Below, piece by piece: positions 16,979 through 26,053 of a DNA stretch of 64,000 nt; the first letter of the stretch is position 1; the number at the start of each line of letters is the position of its first letter. The notes beneath the pieces were generated by a model. It worked only from the letters and a program-made list of their open reading frames with translations, was not told the DNA's origin and ran no database searches. Origin of the DNA: Desulfatitalea sp. BRH_c12. Lineage in GTDB: Bacteria; Desulfobacterota; Desulfobacteria; Desulfobacterales; Desulfosarcinaceae. Location of the stretch: the NCBI GenBank assembly GCA_000961655.1, contig LADR01000024.1, positions 124,001 through 188,000 of the forward strand. Direction: 5' to 3'. The position numbers and the translations under genes are program-made.

Positions 16979-18205
16979 TCATGCCCCGTATTGCGCCGCT
17001 TTCTTGCGGATGAACGCCTGCCAGGCCGGATCGCCGAAAGCATCGGCCACTGTGAAAATATCTTTGTCGCCGCGGCCGGATTGGTTGATGATGAGGATGT
17101 CCTCGGGCGACATGGCGGGTGCCTCCTTGAAAGCCTGAGCGAAAGCATGCGCTGATTCCAGTGCCGGAATCAGTCCCTCCCGGGTCATGGTCAAGGACAT
17201 GGCGGCAATGACCTCCTCGTCGGTGGCCGCTTCGAAGCGCGCACGACCGTTTTCCTTGAAATGCGCCAGAATGGGCGATACGCCGATGTAGTCCAACCCG
17301 GCGGCAATGCTGTGCGTTTCGCGCATCTGGCCGTCATCGTTTTGCAGAAAATAGGTTTTATATCCTTGTGCCACCCCTATACTGGCATCGGAGGCCTTCA
17401 GCCGCGAGGCGTGCCGGCCGCTTTTAAGTCCCTTGCCGCCGGCTTCGACTCCCACCAGTTCCACCGGATCGTCCAGGAAGCCCGAAAAGAGGCCCATGGC
17501 GTTGGAACCGCCACCCACACAGGCATAAACGCGACTCGGCAGTCGCCCCTCCTGCGCGAGGATTTGGCGGCGCGCCTCTTGTCCGATAATGGATTGGAAA
17601 TAGGTCACCATTTCCGGAAAAGGATGGGGACCGCAAGCCGTGCCCAGTACATAGTGGGTGGTGTCCATGTTGCCGACCCAATCGCGGAACGCTTCATTGA
17701 TAGCGTCTTTCAAGGTTCGTGTACCATCACGCACCGGCACCACCGTCGCCCCCAGGCGCTCCATCCAGAAAACGTTCGGCCGTTGGCGCTCGACATCCAC
17801 TTCGCCCATGTAGATGGTGCATTCAAAGCCCATGCGCGCAGCCATCGTGGCCGTGGCCACGCCGTGCTGCCCGGCGCCGGTCTCGGCGATGACGCGCGTT
17901 TTGCCCATCCGCTGTACCAGCAGACCCTGGCCCATGACATTGTTGGCCTTGTGCGCGCCGGTATGGTTCAGATCCTCGCGTTTGATGTAGATTTTGGCGC
18001 CGCCGAAATGCCGGGTCAGGTTGGCGGCATGGGTCAGCGGGGTAGGGCGTCCCGAATAGTCGGTCATCACCTTTAAATAGGTCTGCCAGAAGTCGGGATC
18101 AGCCTTGGCCTGATCGAAAGCGGCTTCCAACGCCTCGAAAGTGGCGACCAGAATTTCAGGTAGATAAGCCCCGCCGAACTGGGTGTAATAGCCTCGTCTA
18201 TGCAT
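16979..18205 (-). CDS. trpB: Tryptophan synthase beta chain
   Basis: 408 residues, the length of TrpB1 proteins that pair with TrpA. PLP-binding Lys lies in 'EDLNHTGAHKANNVMGQ', the catalytic Glu region is 'AETGAGQHGVATA', the phosphate-binding loop 'CVGGGSNAMGLF' and the C-terminal 'NQSGRGDKD'. It condenses indole with serine. Start is ATG 18205 with CGGAGGA 7 bases upstream. The first 8 bp of the gene overlap the end of the GntR regulator gene, so the two are translationally coupled. Confidence 0.96.
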   Translation of the reverse strand: MHRRGYYTQFGGAYLPEILVATFEALEAAFDQAKADPDFWQTYLKVMTDYSGRPTPLTHAANLTRHFGGAKIYIKREDLNHTGAHKANNVMGQGLLVQRMGKTRVIAETGAGQHGVATATMAARMGFECTIYMGEVDVERQRPNVFWMERLGATVVPVRDGTRTLKDAINEAFRDWVGNMDTTHYVLGTACGPHPFPEMVTYFQSIIGQEARRQILAQEGRLPSRVYACVGGGSNAMGLFSGFLDDPVELVGVEAGGKGLKSGRHASRLKASDASIGVAQGYKTYFLQNDDGQMRETHSIAAGLDYIGVSPILAHFKENGRARFEAATDEEVIAAMSLTMTREGLIPALESAHAFAQAFKEAPAMSPEDILIINQSGRGDKDIFTVADAFGDPAWQAFIRKKAAQYGA

Positions 18206-18929
18206 GCGTGATTCCTCCGATAGTTTGTGAAAATACAAATCGTTCCGTGCAGCACCACAACTCGGAAAAGACCCCCTGGGGCGTTGGCGCAAAATCGAGC
18301 CAGCGGCAGACCACGAGCAGGGGTGCCCGGGGGGTCACTTGCAGGTGGCAGGCATCTTCGTTGCTGGCGTATCCGATCCTGAAACTTTGTTTGCCGCCTA
18401 CCGGCCGCAAGTAGAATTGTTCATCGGCAATGGCGGAAAGAGAGCGTCCCTGCAGATCTATTGTATCAATGCCGGCGAACAGTTCGGGATGCAGGTATAT
18501 CCGTTCAAGCAGCACCGGTTCGCCGGCCACCAGGGTGAGCCTGGCCAAATGGTATGCCTGGCGCTCGTTGAACGGGTTGTCAGCGGCCCCTTGCAGCGTT
18601 TTCAGACCTACCGGGCCGAGCAGGCGTGTTTCCACCGCGAAGCCCTTCTTGCGGAAAGAAAGGCTCGTCCCGTCGAGGGAGAACAGGTCCACTTCCTTGG
18701 GCGGTTCGCACACATAGGTTCCTGAACCGCGCCGGCGGACAAGCAGTCCTTTGCGGACAAGCAGATCGATCGCCTGGCGGATCGTCGGTCGACCAATGCC
18801 ATGGACGGCCGCCAACTGGTGTTCGGATAGGATGCGGCTGCCGGATGGGTACTCGCCGGCTCTGATTTTAGCTATCAGCTGATCGGCCAGTTGGCGGTAC
18901 AAGGGAATCGGTGCGTCAGGGTTCAGCAT
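18198..18929 (-). CDS. GntR-family (HutC/UTRA) transcriptional regulator, first gene of trpBA operon
   Basis: 243 residues. N-terminal winged helix (about 8-75): 'IPLYRQLADQLIAKIRAGEYPSGSRILSEHQLAAVHGIGRPTIRQAIDLLVRKGLLVRRRGSGTYV', the GntR signature. Residues about 95-240 form a UTRA ligand-binding domain ('ERQAYHLARLTLVAGEPVLLERIYL ... FVFSQTIGG'). UTRA domains sense small molecules; given the fused operon with trpB and trpA, tryptophan, indole or a precursor is a reasonable but unproven ligand. Start ATG 18929 is preferred because the GntR domain begins there; the open frame continues upstream to 19019 across the promoter. Confidence 0.88.
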   Translation of the reverse strand: MLNPDAPIPLYRQLADQLIAKIRAGEYPSGSRILSEHQLAAVHGIGRPTIRQAIDLLVRKGLLVRRRGSGTYVCEPPKEVDLFSLDGTSLSFRKKGFAVETRLLGPVGLKTLQGAADNPFNERQAYHLARLTLVAGEPVLLERIYLHPELFAGIDTIDLQGRSLSAIADEQFYLRPVGGKQSFRIGYASNEDACHLQVTPRAPLLVVCRWLDFAPTPQGVFSELWCCTERFVFSQTIGGITHA

Positions 18930-18961
18930 GGTCTGCTTTCGGGTGATGTTTAGCCGACTAT

Positions 18962-18990
18962 GCGTGTAATTGGTAAAGTTGTCAAGACAA
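18962..18990 (-). promoter_or_regulatory. Promoter with overlapping operator-like palindrome for gntR-trpB-trpA
   Basis: On the minus strand a perfect -35 TTGACA is followed after 17 bp by CATAGT as -10. The -35 lies inside the perfect 12-bp palindrome TTGTCTTGACAA (18979-18990), the kind of site bound by GntR/HutC dimers. Its place on the -35 box and 50 bp before the regulator's own start fits autorepression of the whole operon. Confidence 0.6.
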
Positions 18991-19066
18991 ATTCGATAAT
19001 GGTGGCGCGTACCGGGCAAGTCATGATAAAGACTCTTATTTTAACTGGCTGGGAAGACGCAAGCAA

Positions 19067-19762
19067 ATGAAACCGCTATCTTCGAAAATTCAAATTATTC
19101 TCACGGATGCGTACAGCTTTTTCACGCAGCATTTCTTCCAGATTGCAGCCCTGTGTCTGCCCTTCCTGTTCGCTACCACGCTGTTTGACTTTATCCTGGG
19201 CGTTCAGTTTCGCGCAACACCCATGGCTTTGCTGGCGCCCCTGGCATTCAATCTTCTCATTTATCCTGTCTATACGGCCGCCTTGATCCAGTTGATGGCC
19301 AGGCGGGCCAGGCAGGAGCAGCCCAAAAACGGCGATTTGGTCATGGCGGCGATTCAGCAGTGGGCGCCCCTGTTTGCCTTGAAGGCCATCATGGTTTTTT
19401 TGATCGGTGTGGGCATCAGCTTTCTGATCCTGCCAGGCATCTGGCTGGGCGTTCGCCTGGCGTTTGCCGAGTTTTACCTGGTATTATTTGGAATGAAACC
19501 ACGCGAGGCCCTTGTTAAAAGCTTCACGGATACAAAAAATCATTTCGTTATGATTTTAATTTTAATGGCAGCCACCTATGTTCCTATTCTCGTATTAGGG
19601 TTGACGGCCGATCAGCTGATCCAGCTGATCTCATCCAACGATTTTTTTAGAATTATCGTCAATGCGGTCTGGTCTTTAATTGGCCTGTTCGTGAACGTTG
19701 TTCTTTTCAGAACTTTTATGGAGGTATTGTCCGAAAAGACCGCAGAAGGAGTGCTCCCTTGA
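19067..19762 (+). CDS. Integral membrane protein of YciC/DUF-type, unknown function
   Basis: 231 residues with about five to six hydrophobic helices (IAALCLPFLFATTLFDFIL, MALLAPLAFNLLIYPVYTAAL, LFALKAIMVFLIGVGISFLILPGIWLGV, FVMILILMAATYVPILVLG, IIVNAVWSLIGLFVNVVLF). The 'LILPGIWLGVRLAFAEFYLVL' and 'REALVKSFTDTKNHF' pattern recalls glycerophosphoryl-diester/YciC-like membrane families. No catalytic motif. Its TGA stop overlaps the TTG start of the next gene, so the two are coupled. Confidence 0.75.
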   Translation: MKPLSSKIQIILTDAYSFFTQHFFQIAALCLPFLFATTLFDFILGVQFRATPMALLAPLAFNLLIYPVYTAALIQLMARRARQEQPKNGDLVMAAIQQWAPLFALKAIMVFLIGVGISFLILPGIWLGVRLAFAEFYLVLFGMKPREALVKSFTDTKNHFVMILILMAATYVPILVLGLTADQLIQLISSNDFFRIIVNAVWSLIGLFVNVVLFRTFMEVLSEKTAEGVLP

Positions 19763-20202
19763 AATTTTCGGAAGCCAGGCAGGGCCGTATATTCGTATTG
19801 CGTCTGGAAGACGGCGACGTCGTGCACGCGACCATCGAACGCTTTGCCCGTGAGCAGGATATTCAGGCGGCGGCCCTCATCATTTTCGGCGGGGCCGATG
19901 CCGGCAGTCGCCTGGTTGTGGGTCCACGGGAAGGACGCGCCGACGTTATCGTACCCATGACACGCCTGTTGGAAGAAACCCATGAGGTCGCCGGTACGGG
20001 GACATTGTTCCCCGATGAAAACGGAACGCCTTTGCTGCACCTCCATATGGCCTGTGGGCGCGAGGAACGAACCATCACCGGTTGCATTCGCGAGGGGGTC
20101 CACGTATGGCATATCATGGAGGTGGTGTTGTTCGAGCTGGTGGGATGCACGGCCCGGCGCGTGCCGCAACCGCCCATGGGCTGGAAATTTCTCGAGCCAT
20201 AG
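19759..20202 (+). CDS. PCC/DUF296 (PPC, AT-hook-associated) domain protein
   Basis: 147 residues forming one PCC domain: 'GRIFVLRLEDGDVVHATIERFAREQDIQAAALIIFGGADAGSRLVVGP' and the conserved 'LLHLHMACGREERTITGCIREGVHVWHIMEVVLFEL' with the metal-binding-looking H-L-H and 'G..W...E' elements. Bacterial members are small trimeric proteins of unclear role, often called DNA-binding by similarity to plant proteins. The start is TTG at 19759 with AGAAGGAG upstream, overlapping the previous stop (TTGA). No ATG is available near the domain start. Confidence 0.85.
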   Translation: MKFSEARQGRIFVLRLEDGDVVHATIERFAREQDIQAAALIIFGGADAGSRLVVGPREGRADVIVPMTRLLEETHEVAGTGTLFPDENGTPLLHLHMACGREERTITGCIREGVHVWHIMEVVLFELVGCTARRVPQPPMGWKFLEP

Positions 20203-20212
20203 GGGAGTGTAT

Positions 20213-20797
20213 TCACCCCAGCCACGCTTGGAACACCCCATGTTCGCGCAGGATATTCATCCCGATGGCCAGCAGCACCAGTCCGCCGGCGGCATCGGCG
20301 TAGCGGCGAATAAGTGCCGCCTTTGAAATGCGGGTGCCCAAGTGCATACCGAAAGTGGTGAATGCCGCGGCCACGATGCCGATGACCAGTGCCGGCCACC
20401 AGATGGAGACGTCTATCATGGAAAGGCTCAATCCTACAGCCAGGGCGTCCAGGCTGGTAGCAAACGATAACATCACCATAGTGGCGCCCTTGGTCGGGTC
20501 TTTCGGAGCAACCGGGTCGTCTTGGGGACGGAGCGCTTCGCGCAGCATGCCCTGGGATACGACGAGCAAAAGGGCGAAAGCCACCCAATGATCGTACCTG
20601 GCAATCTGCTGGCGGATTGTCAAGCCGGCCGCCCAGCCAATGACAGGCATCAGCGCCTGAAACAATCCGAAATGCCAGGCCAACCTGAAATTCTGGCGGA
20701 AGTTGATCTTACCCAGCTTGATGCCGGCCGCAATGGCCACCGCAAAAGCGTCCATGGCCAAAGCGATGGCAATGGCGGCGATATTGAAGAGCGTCAC
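20213..20797 (-). CDS. mntP: Manganese efflux pump MntP
   Basis: 194 residues, six membrane helices in two repeats of three. The signature acidic motifs are 'IAIALAMDAFAVAIAAGIKLG' (first repeat) and 'SFATSLDALAVGLSLSM' (second repeat), the Asp pair of MntP that exports Mn(II). Length matches E. coli MntP (188). A yybP-ykoY type manganese riboswitch was looked for in the upstream ~100 bp and not recognised. Convergent with the PCC-domain gene with 10 bp between stops. Confidence 0.92.
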   Translation of the reverse strand: MTLFNIAAIAIALAMDAFAVAIAAGIKLGKINFRQNFRLAWHFGLFQALMPVIGWAAGLTIRQQIARYDHWVAFALLLVVSQGMLREALRPQDDPVAPKDPTKGATMVMLSFATSLDALAVGLSLSMIDVSIWWPALVIGIVAAAFTTFGMHLGTRISKAALIRRYADAAGGLVLLAIGMNILREHGVFQAWLG

Positions 20798-20908
20798 GGC
20801 ACATTCCCTTTGTTGAGATTGAGAATAGAACGAATGGTATTATCTTTCCGCTGCAAACCCGGTTAGTTTGGAGCATGTGGACATTACCCCGATCAAAGGA
20901 TGGATTCA

Positions 20909-21172
20909 ATGGACAAATGGGAAGAAAAACTATCGTGCGCGCTTGCCTGCCGACGCTGCGAAACCCGCCTGAACCCTGAAGACGGCCGCATACTGTCGGT
21001 CTACGATCATGAGCCGGTGTGCCTGGCATGCAAAAAAGAAGAGGAGCGGCGTCCGGATTATGAGAGCGTTTCCAGAGAGACGATCGGCGCCTGCATGGCC
21101 GAAACGGAAGTGATGTACAGCGACCCGGGCGGGTACTGTTTTCACCATTTTTACCCTTTTACCTGTAAATGA
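20909..21172 (+). CDS. Small zinc-ribbon-like protein
   Basis: 87 residues from ATG 20909, which has AAAGGATGG upstream; an ATG three codons earlier (20900) is also possible. Two CxxC pairs, 'CRRCETRLNPEDG' and 'PVCLACKKEEE', are spaced as in a short zinc ribbon. The C-terminal half ('CMAETEVMYSDPGGYCFHHFYPFTCK') is Cys/His/Tyr-rich without known motif. Function unknown; divergent from mntP, so a link with metal handling is only a guess. Confidence 0.6.
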   Translation: MDKWEEKLSCALACRRCETRLNPEDGRILSVYDHEPVCLACKKEEERRPDYESVSRETIGACMAETEVMYSDPGGYCFHHFYPFTCK

Positions 21173-21435
21173 GCAGGTGTAATCGAACTGAGGGTCTTCC
21201 GAGTATCGGCGCATGGGGCATGTTGCGGTCGTCAACAGCTTGCTGATTGCGCATGGTTGCAAGCCGTCCATTTTCTAACCAGCGGCTAACGAGATACTCA
21301 CATTGGCCAGCATATACTTTCGATATATGGGGTATGCAAGAGAGATGAGGTTTCGTGCCCCGAGGATCGCACGTCGGCAAGTTCACTGCCTTCTTTTAAC
21401 AATGAGCACTCCGGTGAGGCCGGCTATGGAATAAA

Positions 21436-22128
21436 ATGGGCAAGGAAACCATATTGGTGGTCGATGACGAAGAGGACCTGCTCGAGTTGGTCCGCTTTCA
21501 TCTCAGTCGCGAAGGGTACGCTGTAATGCTTGCGGAAACCGGCGAAGAGGCGTGGCGCAAGGTGCGCGGAAACATTGTCGATCTTATGGTGATTGATCTG
21601 ATGCTGCCGGGCATCGACGGCTTGGAATTGACGCGCCGTATTAAAAGCGACGATCGTTTACGCGCGATTCCGGTCATCATGCTGAGTGCCAAAGGCGAAG
21701 AGGTCGATATCGTGACCGGCCTGGAACTGGGCGCCGATGATTACATCACCAAGCCTTTCAGCCCACGCGTGCTTTTGGCCCGTATACGGGCCGTGTTCCG
21801 GCGAAAAATTGAATCCCGGACAGGGCAGGAGGATATGATCCATATCCACGGATTGTCCATCGACAGCGGCCGTCGCACCGTGCTCGTCGAAGGGACGCCG
21901 GTCGATCTGACATACACCGAGTTCCAGGTGCTGACATTTCTCGCGGGACGTCCGGGCTGGGTGTTCACACGAAGTCAGATTGTGGATGCCGTGCGCGGAG
22001 ATGATTATCCGGTCACCGACCGCAGCGTGGACGTGCAAATCGTCGGTTTGCGTAAAAAGTTAGGCGATAGCGGTTTTCTGATCGAAACCGTGCGCGGCGT
22101 CGGCTACCGGTTCAAAGACAGATCATGA
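21436..22128 (+). CDS. phoB: PhoB-type response regulator (OmpR/PhoB family)
   Basis: 230 residues. Receiver domain 1-120: 'ILVVDDEEDL', phospho-acceptor Asp54 in 'LMVIDLMLPG', 'IMLSAKG' and Lys106 in 'DDYITKPFSP'. Winged-helix domain about 130-228: 'RRTVLVEGTPVDLTYTEFQVLTFLAGRPGWVFTRSQIVDAV...DRSVDVQIVGLRKKLGDSGFLIETVRGVGYRF', the transactivation-loop pattern of PhoB. It is coupled to the kinase gene by an ATGA overlap. The PhoB name follows the pair's architecture; no pst/phoU genes are in view, so another stimulus is possible. Confidence 0.85.
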   Translation: MGKETILVVDDEEDLLELVRFHLSREGYAVMLAETGEEAWRKVRGNIVDLMVIDLMLPGIDGLELTRRIKSDDRLRAIPVIMLSAKGEEVDIVTGLELGADDYITKPFSPRVLLARIRAVFRRKIESRTGQEDMIHIHGLSIDSGRRTVLVEGTPVDLTYTEFQVLTFLAGRPGWVFTRSQIVDAVRGDDYPVTDRSVDVQIVGLRKKLGDSGFLIETVRGVGYRFKDRS

Positions 22129-23900
22129 GCCAACGCAAACGCCTCATCGGGCAGCTTTACCCATCCTATCTACTGCTGGTGCTGATCGTTCTTGTGGCCA
22201 CCGGCTGGTATGCCTCGCGTGCCATGCGCACTTTCCACCTGGCACAGATCCACCGTAATCTTCTGTACCAGGCCCTTTTCCTGGAACCGCAGGCACTGCC
22301 ATTGATCGACCCCCTGGACCGAAAGGGGCTGGATCGTTTTTGCAAACGGATCGTCGTCGGCACCCCCATCCGTTTGACCATCGTGCTCCCGGACGGCTCG
22401 GTCGCCGGTGATTCGGAAGCCGATCCGCTCGCGATGGAAAATCATGGCGATCGGCCGGAAATCAGGCAGGCCATCCAGGGTGACACGAGCAGCGCGTCTC
22501 GTTTCAGTGATACGCTCGGTCAGCACATGGTTTACTTGGCCTATCCCCTCACACCGGATGCCAAGACGGTGCAAGGCGTTTTACGCCTTTCCATATCCCT
22601 TTCGGCTGTAGACCACCAACTGCATGCTTTGTGGCTGCGATTGGGTACGGGGGGCCTTCTGATTGCCTTGATGGCCGCGATCGTGTGTTTGGTGATCGCA
22701 CGGCGTATCAGCCGGCCGCTTGAAACCATGCGGCGTGGAGCTGAACGTTTTGCCAGGGGTGAGTTGTCGCATCGATTGCTTGTGCCCGACACGGCTGAGC
22801 CGGCTGAACTGGCCCAAGCCATGAACCTGATGGCCCAGAAGTTGGAGCAAAAAATGGCCGATATCGTTCAGCAGCGCAATGAGAGCGAGGCGGTGTTGGC
22901 CAGTATGACCGAAGGGGTGATCGCGCTCGATCCGCAAGAACGTATTTTGCATTTGAATGCTGCCGCCGTCCGTTTGCTGCGTGGCGATCACACCCTGCTG
23001 GGCCGCAGCATCCAGGAGGTAGTGCGCAACTGGGAACTTCATCGCCTGATACGGACCACGCTGGACCAAGGCGTTCATTCCCAGGGGGACATCGCCCTGT
23101 ATCACAAGGGTGAGCAGGTATTGAACGCCCGCTGCACGCCCCTTTTCGATGCCTCCGGCGGGCGTATGGGGGCCTTGCTGGTATTAAGCGATGTCACGCA
23201 GATACGCCGACTCGAAACCATGCGCAGCGATTTCGCAGCCAATGTGAGCCATGAAATCAAAACACCACTGACAGCCATCGTGGGCTTTGTAGAGACCCTT
23301 TGTGAGGGCGTGGTGACCGATCCGCACGAAGCGCAGCGCTTTTTGCAGATCATCCTCAAGCATGTAAAGCGCTTGACCACCATCGTGGATGATCTCATGC
23401 AGCTGGCGCGCCTCGAACAGGGCGGGGAAGGGCGTCAACTGGTTTTAAGACCTGGCGCCATCAGCCAACTGCTGCAAGCGGCAGCCCAAATCTGTCGCGT
23501 GGAAGCAGCTGAAAAGGCCATCGTCATTGATATCGCTTGTGCTGCAACACTCACGGCGCCCATCGATAGCGACTTAATGGAACAGGCGGTCGTCAATCTT
23601 TTGAATAATGCCATCAAGTACAGTCCGCCAAACAGCCGCATCTCGGTTTCGGCCCGCAAGGCGGATGATCTTATCCAGATCGTTTTCGCGGACCAGGGTA
23701 TCGGCATTGCCCAGCATCATCTGCCACGCCTGTTTGAGCGTTTTTACCGGGTTGACCAAAATCGCAGCCGCCGGATGGGCGGAACCGGCTTGGGGCTGGC
23801 CATCGTCAAGCACATCGTGCAAGCGCATGGTGGCCAGGTTTCCGTGGAGAGCGTCGAGGGGCAAGGCAGTACCTTCACCCTATCTTTGCCGGCGTTATAG
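22125..23900 (+). CDS. phoR: PhoR-type membrane sensor histidine kinase
   Basis: 591 residues. N-terminal helix ([23 protein letters not shown]), a periplasmic sensor part of ~140 residues, second helix ([18 protein letters not shown]), HAMP ('[22 protein letters not shown]'), a PAS domain ('[36 protein letters not shown]'), HisKA with phospho-acceptor His376 ('[20 protein letters not shown]') and HATPase ('[11 protein letters not shown]', 'DQGIGIA', '[13 protein letters not shown]'). This is the full PhoR/YycG layout. It would phosphorylate the regulator encoded just upstream. Confidence 0.88.
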   Translation: MSQRKRLIGQLYPSYLLLVLIVLVATGWYASRAMRTFHLAQIHRNLLYQALFLEPQALPLIDPLDRKGLDRFCKRIVVGTPIRLTIVLPDGSVAGDSEADPLAMENHGDRPEIRQAIQGDTSSASRFSDTLGQHMVYLAYPLTPDAKTVQGVLRLSISLSAVDHQLHALWLRLGTGGLLIALMAAIVCLVIARRISRPLETMRRGAERFARGELSHRLLVPDTAEPAELAQAMNLMAQKLEQKMADIVQQRNESEAVLASMTEGVIALDPQERILHLNAAAVRLLRGDHTLLGRSIQEVVRNWELHRLIRTTLDQGVHSQGDIALYHKGEQVLNARCTPLFDASGGRMGALLVLSDVTQIRRLETMRSDFAANVSHEIKTPLTAIVGFVETLCEGVVTDPHEAQRFLQIILKHVKRLTTIVDDLMQLARLEQGGEGRQLVLRPGAISQLLQAAAQICRVEAAEKAIVIDIACAATLTAPIDSDLMEQAVVNLLNNAIKYSPPNSRISVSARKADDLIQIVFADQGIGIAQHHLPRLFERFYRVDQNRSRRMGGTGLGLAIVKHIVQAHGGQVSVESVEGQGSTFTLSLPAL

Positions 23901-24017
23901 GGCACCCACATTTGTGAATTGACATTGCTATGAAAGGTTGATAGTCAAACAATTGATATAATTGAAATAGGATACCAGCGGCCGCCGATTGAACGCAAAC
24001 TGAAACAGTGCCCCCTG

Positions 24018-25262
24018 ATGCTGAGCGAACAAGAAAAGCTGGATAGCCTGACGCGCCTGGGAATCGAGCTGAATCAGATCAATGATCTGGATATCCTGAT
24101 GGAGCGTGTCCTGACGCGGGCGCGCCAATTTGCCAATGCGGATGCAGGTTCGATCTACATTTGTCAGAACGGATTTCTTTTTTTTTCCTACACTCAGAAC
24201 GACACCCTGCATAAAAAGCTTCCCCAAGGCGCCAACCTGATTTATTCGACCTTCAAAATTCCTATCAATACCAAAAGCATCGCCGGTTACGTGGCGTCGA
24301 CCGGGTGCGCTTTGAACATCCCCGATGTGTATGACCTGGAGGCCACGTTACCCTACCGCTTCAGCAAGCAATTCGATGAAACGGCCGGCTACAAGACCCA
24401 ATCCGTGCTGACCATTCCCCTGATGACCAGTTCCAAAACCATTCTGGGAATCCTTCAAATCATCAACGCCCAGAATGCCTCCGGCAAGATTGTCTCATTT
24501 TCAGCGCAGGATGTGCGTATGATGCACCACTTTGCCGCCGTGGCATCGGTGGCCCTGGAGCGGGCTCAAATGACACGGGCCTTGATTCTGCGTATGATCA
24601 GCATGGCCGAGATGCGCGATCCGTTCGAAACGGGTCCGCACGTGAACCGTGTTGCCGGGTTTGCAGTCGAGATCTATGAACAGTGGGCCATTCGGCATCG
24701 TATCGACCGCACTGTCATTGACAAAACACGTGATGTCCTGCGTATGGCGGCGATGCTTCACGATGTGGGCAAGGTGGGCACTTCCGACCTGATTCTCAAC
24801 AAGCCTGCCCGACTCAACGCCGATGAGTACGAGGTTATGAAAGCGCATACGATTCAGGGCGCGCGTCTGTTTATGCATCAACAATCGGACTTTGATGAAG
24901 CGGCCGGCATCGTTGCTCTGAACCATCATGAGCGCTGGGACGGTCAAGGTTACCCCGGGCACATCGATTACCGCAGCGGATTGCCGCTCACGGGATATAT
25001 GCGCCCTGATGGACGCGCCCCTGGAAAAAAAGGAACCGAAATCCCCCTGTTCGGTCGCATTGTGGCGGTGGCCGATGTGTTCGATGCTTTGAGTACCAAG
25101 CGAACGTACAAAGAAGCCTGGAACGAGGAAGAAATTTTATCCCAGATCGAAAGAGGATCCGGCAGCCACTTCGATCCGGAACTCGTTGAAATTTTCTTCA
25201 GCCGCTATGACATGTTGCGCGCCATCCAAAAACGTTACTGTGAAGACGCGGAACACCTTTAA
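24018..25262 (+). CDS. GAF domain - HD-GYP cyclic-di-GMP phosphodiesterase
   Basis: 414 residues. GAF domain about 15-190 ('LDILMERVLTRARQFANADAGSIYI ... GYKTQSVLTIPLMTSSKTILGILQIINA'). HD-GYP domain about 200-405: 'MAAMLHDVGKVGTSDLIL' (HD), 'NHHERWDGQGYPGHI' (HHExxDGxGYP), 'GRIVAVADVFDALSTKRTYKEAW' and 'GSHFDPELVEIF'. All metal ligands of active HD-GYP enzymes are present, so hydrolysis of cyclic-di-GMP is expected, gated by a ligand or signal on the GAF domain. Cytosolic, no receiver domain. No strong ribosome-binding site precedes ATG 24018. Confidence 0.88.
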   Translation: MLSEQEKLDSLTRLGIELNQINDLDILMERVLTRARQFANADAGSIYICQNGFLFFSYTQNDTLHKKLPQGANLIYSTFKIPINTKSIAGYVASTGCALNIPDVYDLEATLPYRFSKQFDETAGYKTQSVLTIPLMTSSKTILGILQIINAQNASGKIVSFSAQDVRMMHHFAAVASVALERAQMTRALILRMISMAEMRDPFETGPHVNRVAGFAVEIYEQWAIRHRIDRTVIDKTRDVLRMAAMLHDVGKVGTSDLILNKPARLNADEYEVMKAHTIQGARLFMHQQSDFDEAAGIVALNHHERWDGQGYPGHIDYRSGLPLTGYMRPDGRAPGKKGTEIPLFGRIVAVADVFDALSTKRTYKEAWNEEEILSQIERGSGSHFDPELVEIFFSRYDMLRAIQKRYCEDAEHL

Positions 25263-25551
25263 GCCTTTATAGCCAGCCCCCTTTTGAGACCGCATCTCGC
25301 TGCCGTGAAGAACATAAATGTCGGCCGATCACTTTTTTAAAAGGATCTGCTTGTAATCCGAGTAACATGCGTTATTTTTTCGCTACTTTGGGTACGTATC
25401 CGGGAGCGCGCATGCTCCCGATGCAGCCCTTTTTGACGGCGAATGGTGCCTGCGCGGCGTTGTACACCAACTGCCCGCATTGATCGGCCCTACGTATAGG
25501 CGCCGGGCGGCGCATCGGTCGTTCGTTTTTATTTAACGATAAGGATGGGCG
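25263..25551. other. Intergenic region with hairpins
   Basis: 289 bp between two plus-strand genes. At 25401-25420 CGGGAGC pairs with GCTCCCG around GCGCAT, and 12 bases later a CCCTTTTT run follows, a possible weak terminator for the HD-GYP gene. A second short hairpin GCGCC/GGCGC lies near 25500. No gene seen. Confidence 0.4.
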
Positions 25552-25803
25552 ATGAGCAGAGACATAAAAGATATCAAAAAAGATATTCTCGATCAATTCA
25601 GGGCCATCGAAGGCGAAGAAAACGACGTGATCCCCGAAAATTGGTTGATCGAAGAATATTTGCCATTTTTAAACTCCTTTGAAAAGCGTGACTTTGAAAA
25701 AGCCATCAAGCAACTGGCAGCCAAGGGCTTTCTCAAATATGAGATGAAAGGTTCGGTTCCCAAACTCAAACTCACCGAAAAAGGGGCCAATTTGATCCAT
25801 TGA
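25552..25803 (+). CDS. Small winged-helix-like protein, 83 aa
   Basis: 83 residues: 'DIKDIKKDILDQFRAIEGEENDVIPENWLIEEYLPFLNSFEKRDFEKAIKQLAAKGFLKYEMKGSVPKLKLTEKGANLIH'. The helix-helix-wing arrangement with 'AIKQLAAKGFLKYE...LKLTEKG' is typical of a stand-alone winged helix as in small archaeal/bacterial transcription regulators. ATG 25552 has AAGGAT upstream. No neighbour on the same strand gives a functional hint. DNA binding is inferred from fold pattern only. Confidence 0.7.
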   Translation: MSRDIKDIKKDILDQFRAIEGEENDVIPENWLIEEYLPFLNSFEKRDFEKAIKQLAAKGFLKYEMKGSVPKLKLTEKGANLIH

Positions 25804-25921
25804 CGACGCATCGACACACGATGTGCGGGCACAGGCAGTTGCCTGCCGCCCGGTAACTTGCGATGTGCCATCGCGCAAAGAGACCTTCCGGTGTGAGCGC
25901 AGGGAATGCACCTTTGACGGT

Positions 25922-25949
25922 TGCCGGCCGGAATCGATTCCAGCCGGCA
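25922..25949. terminator. 28-bp near-perfect palindrome between convergent genes
   Basis: TGCCGGC...GGAATCGATTCC...GCCGGCA is self-complementary apart from one position. It lies 119 bp after the winged-helix gene and 105 bp after the dinB stop read from the other side, where a bidirectional terminator would be expected, but no T run follows on either strand. Confidence 0.4.
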
Positions 25950-26053
25950 TCCGGTTCCTAGTTCTTTCCGCCATCCGTTAAATCAGCGTAGATTTAACTC
26001 CCGATCAGCTCATCGTATGCGAACGTCACCGTTGATATCCCTTCCTAAAGCAT

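Noticed and set aside
20798-20908. Possible manganese (yybP-ykoY) riboswitch before mntP
   Set aside because: The conserved loops of that riboswitch were not found and the space is too short.
25372-25596. 74-codon minus-strand frame upstream of the winged-helix gene
   Set aside because: It overlaps hairpins and the start of a better gene; the translation shows no fold pattern.
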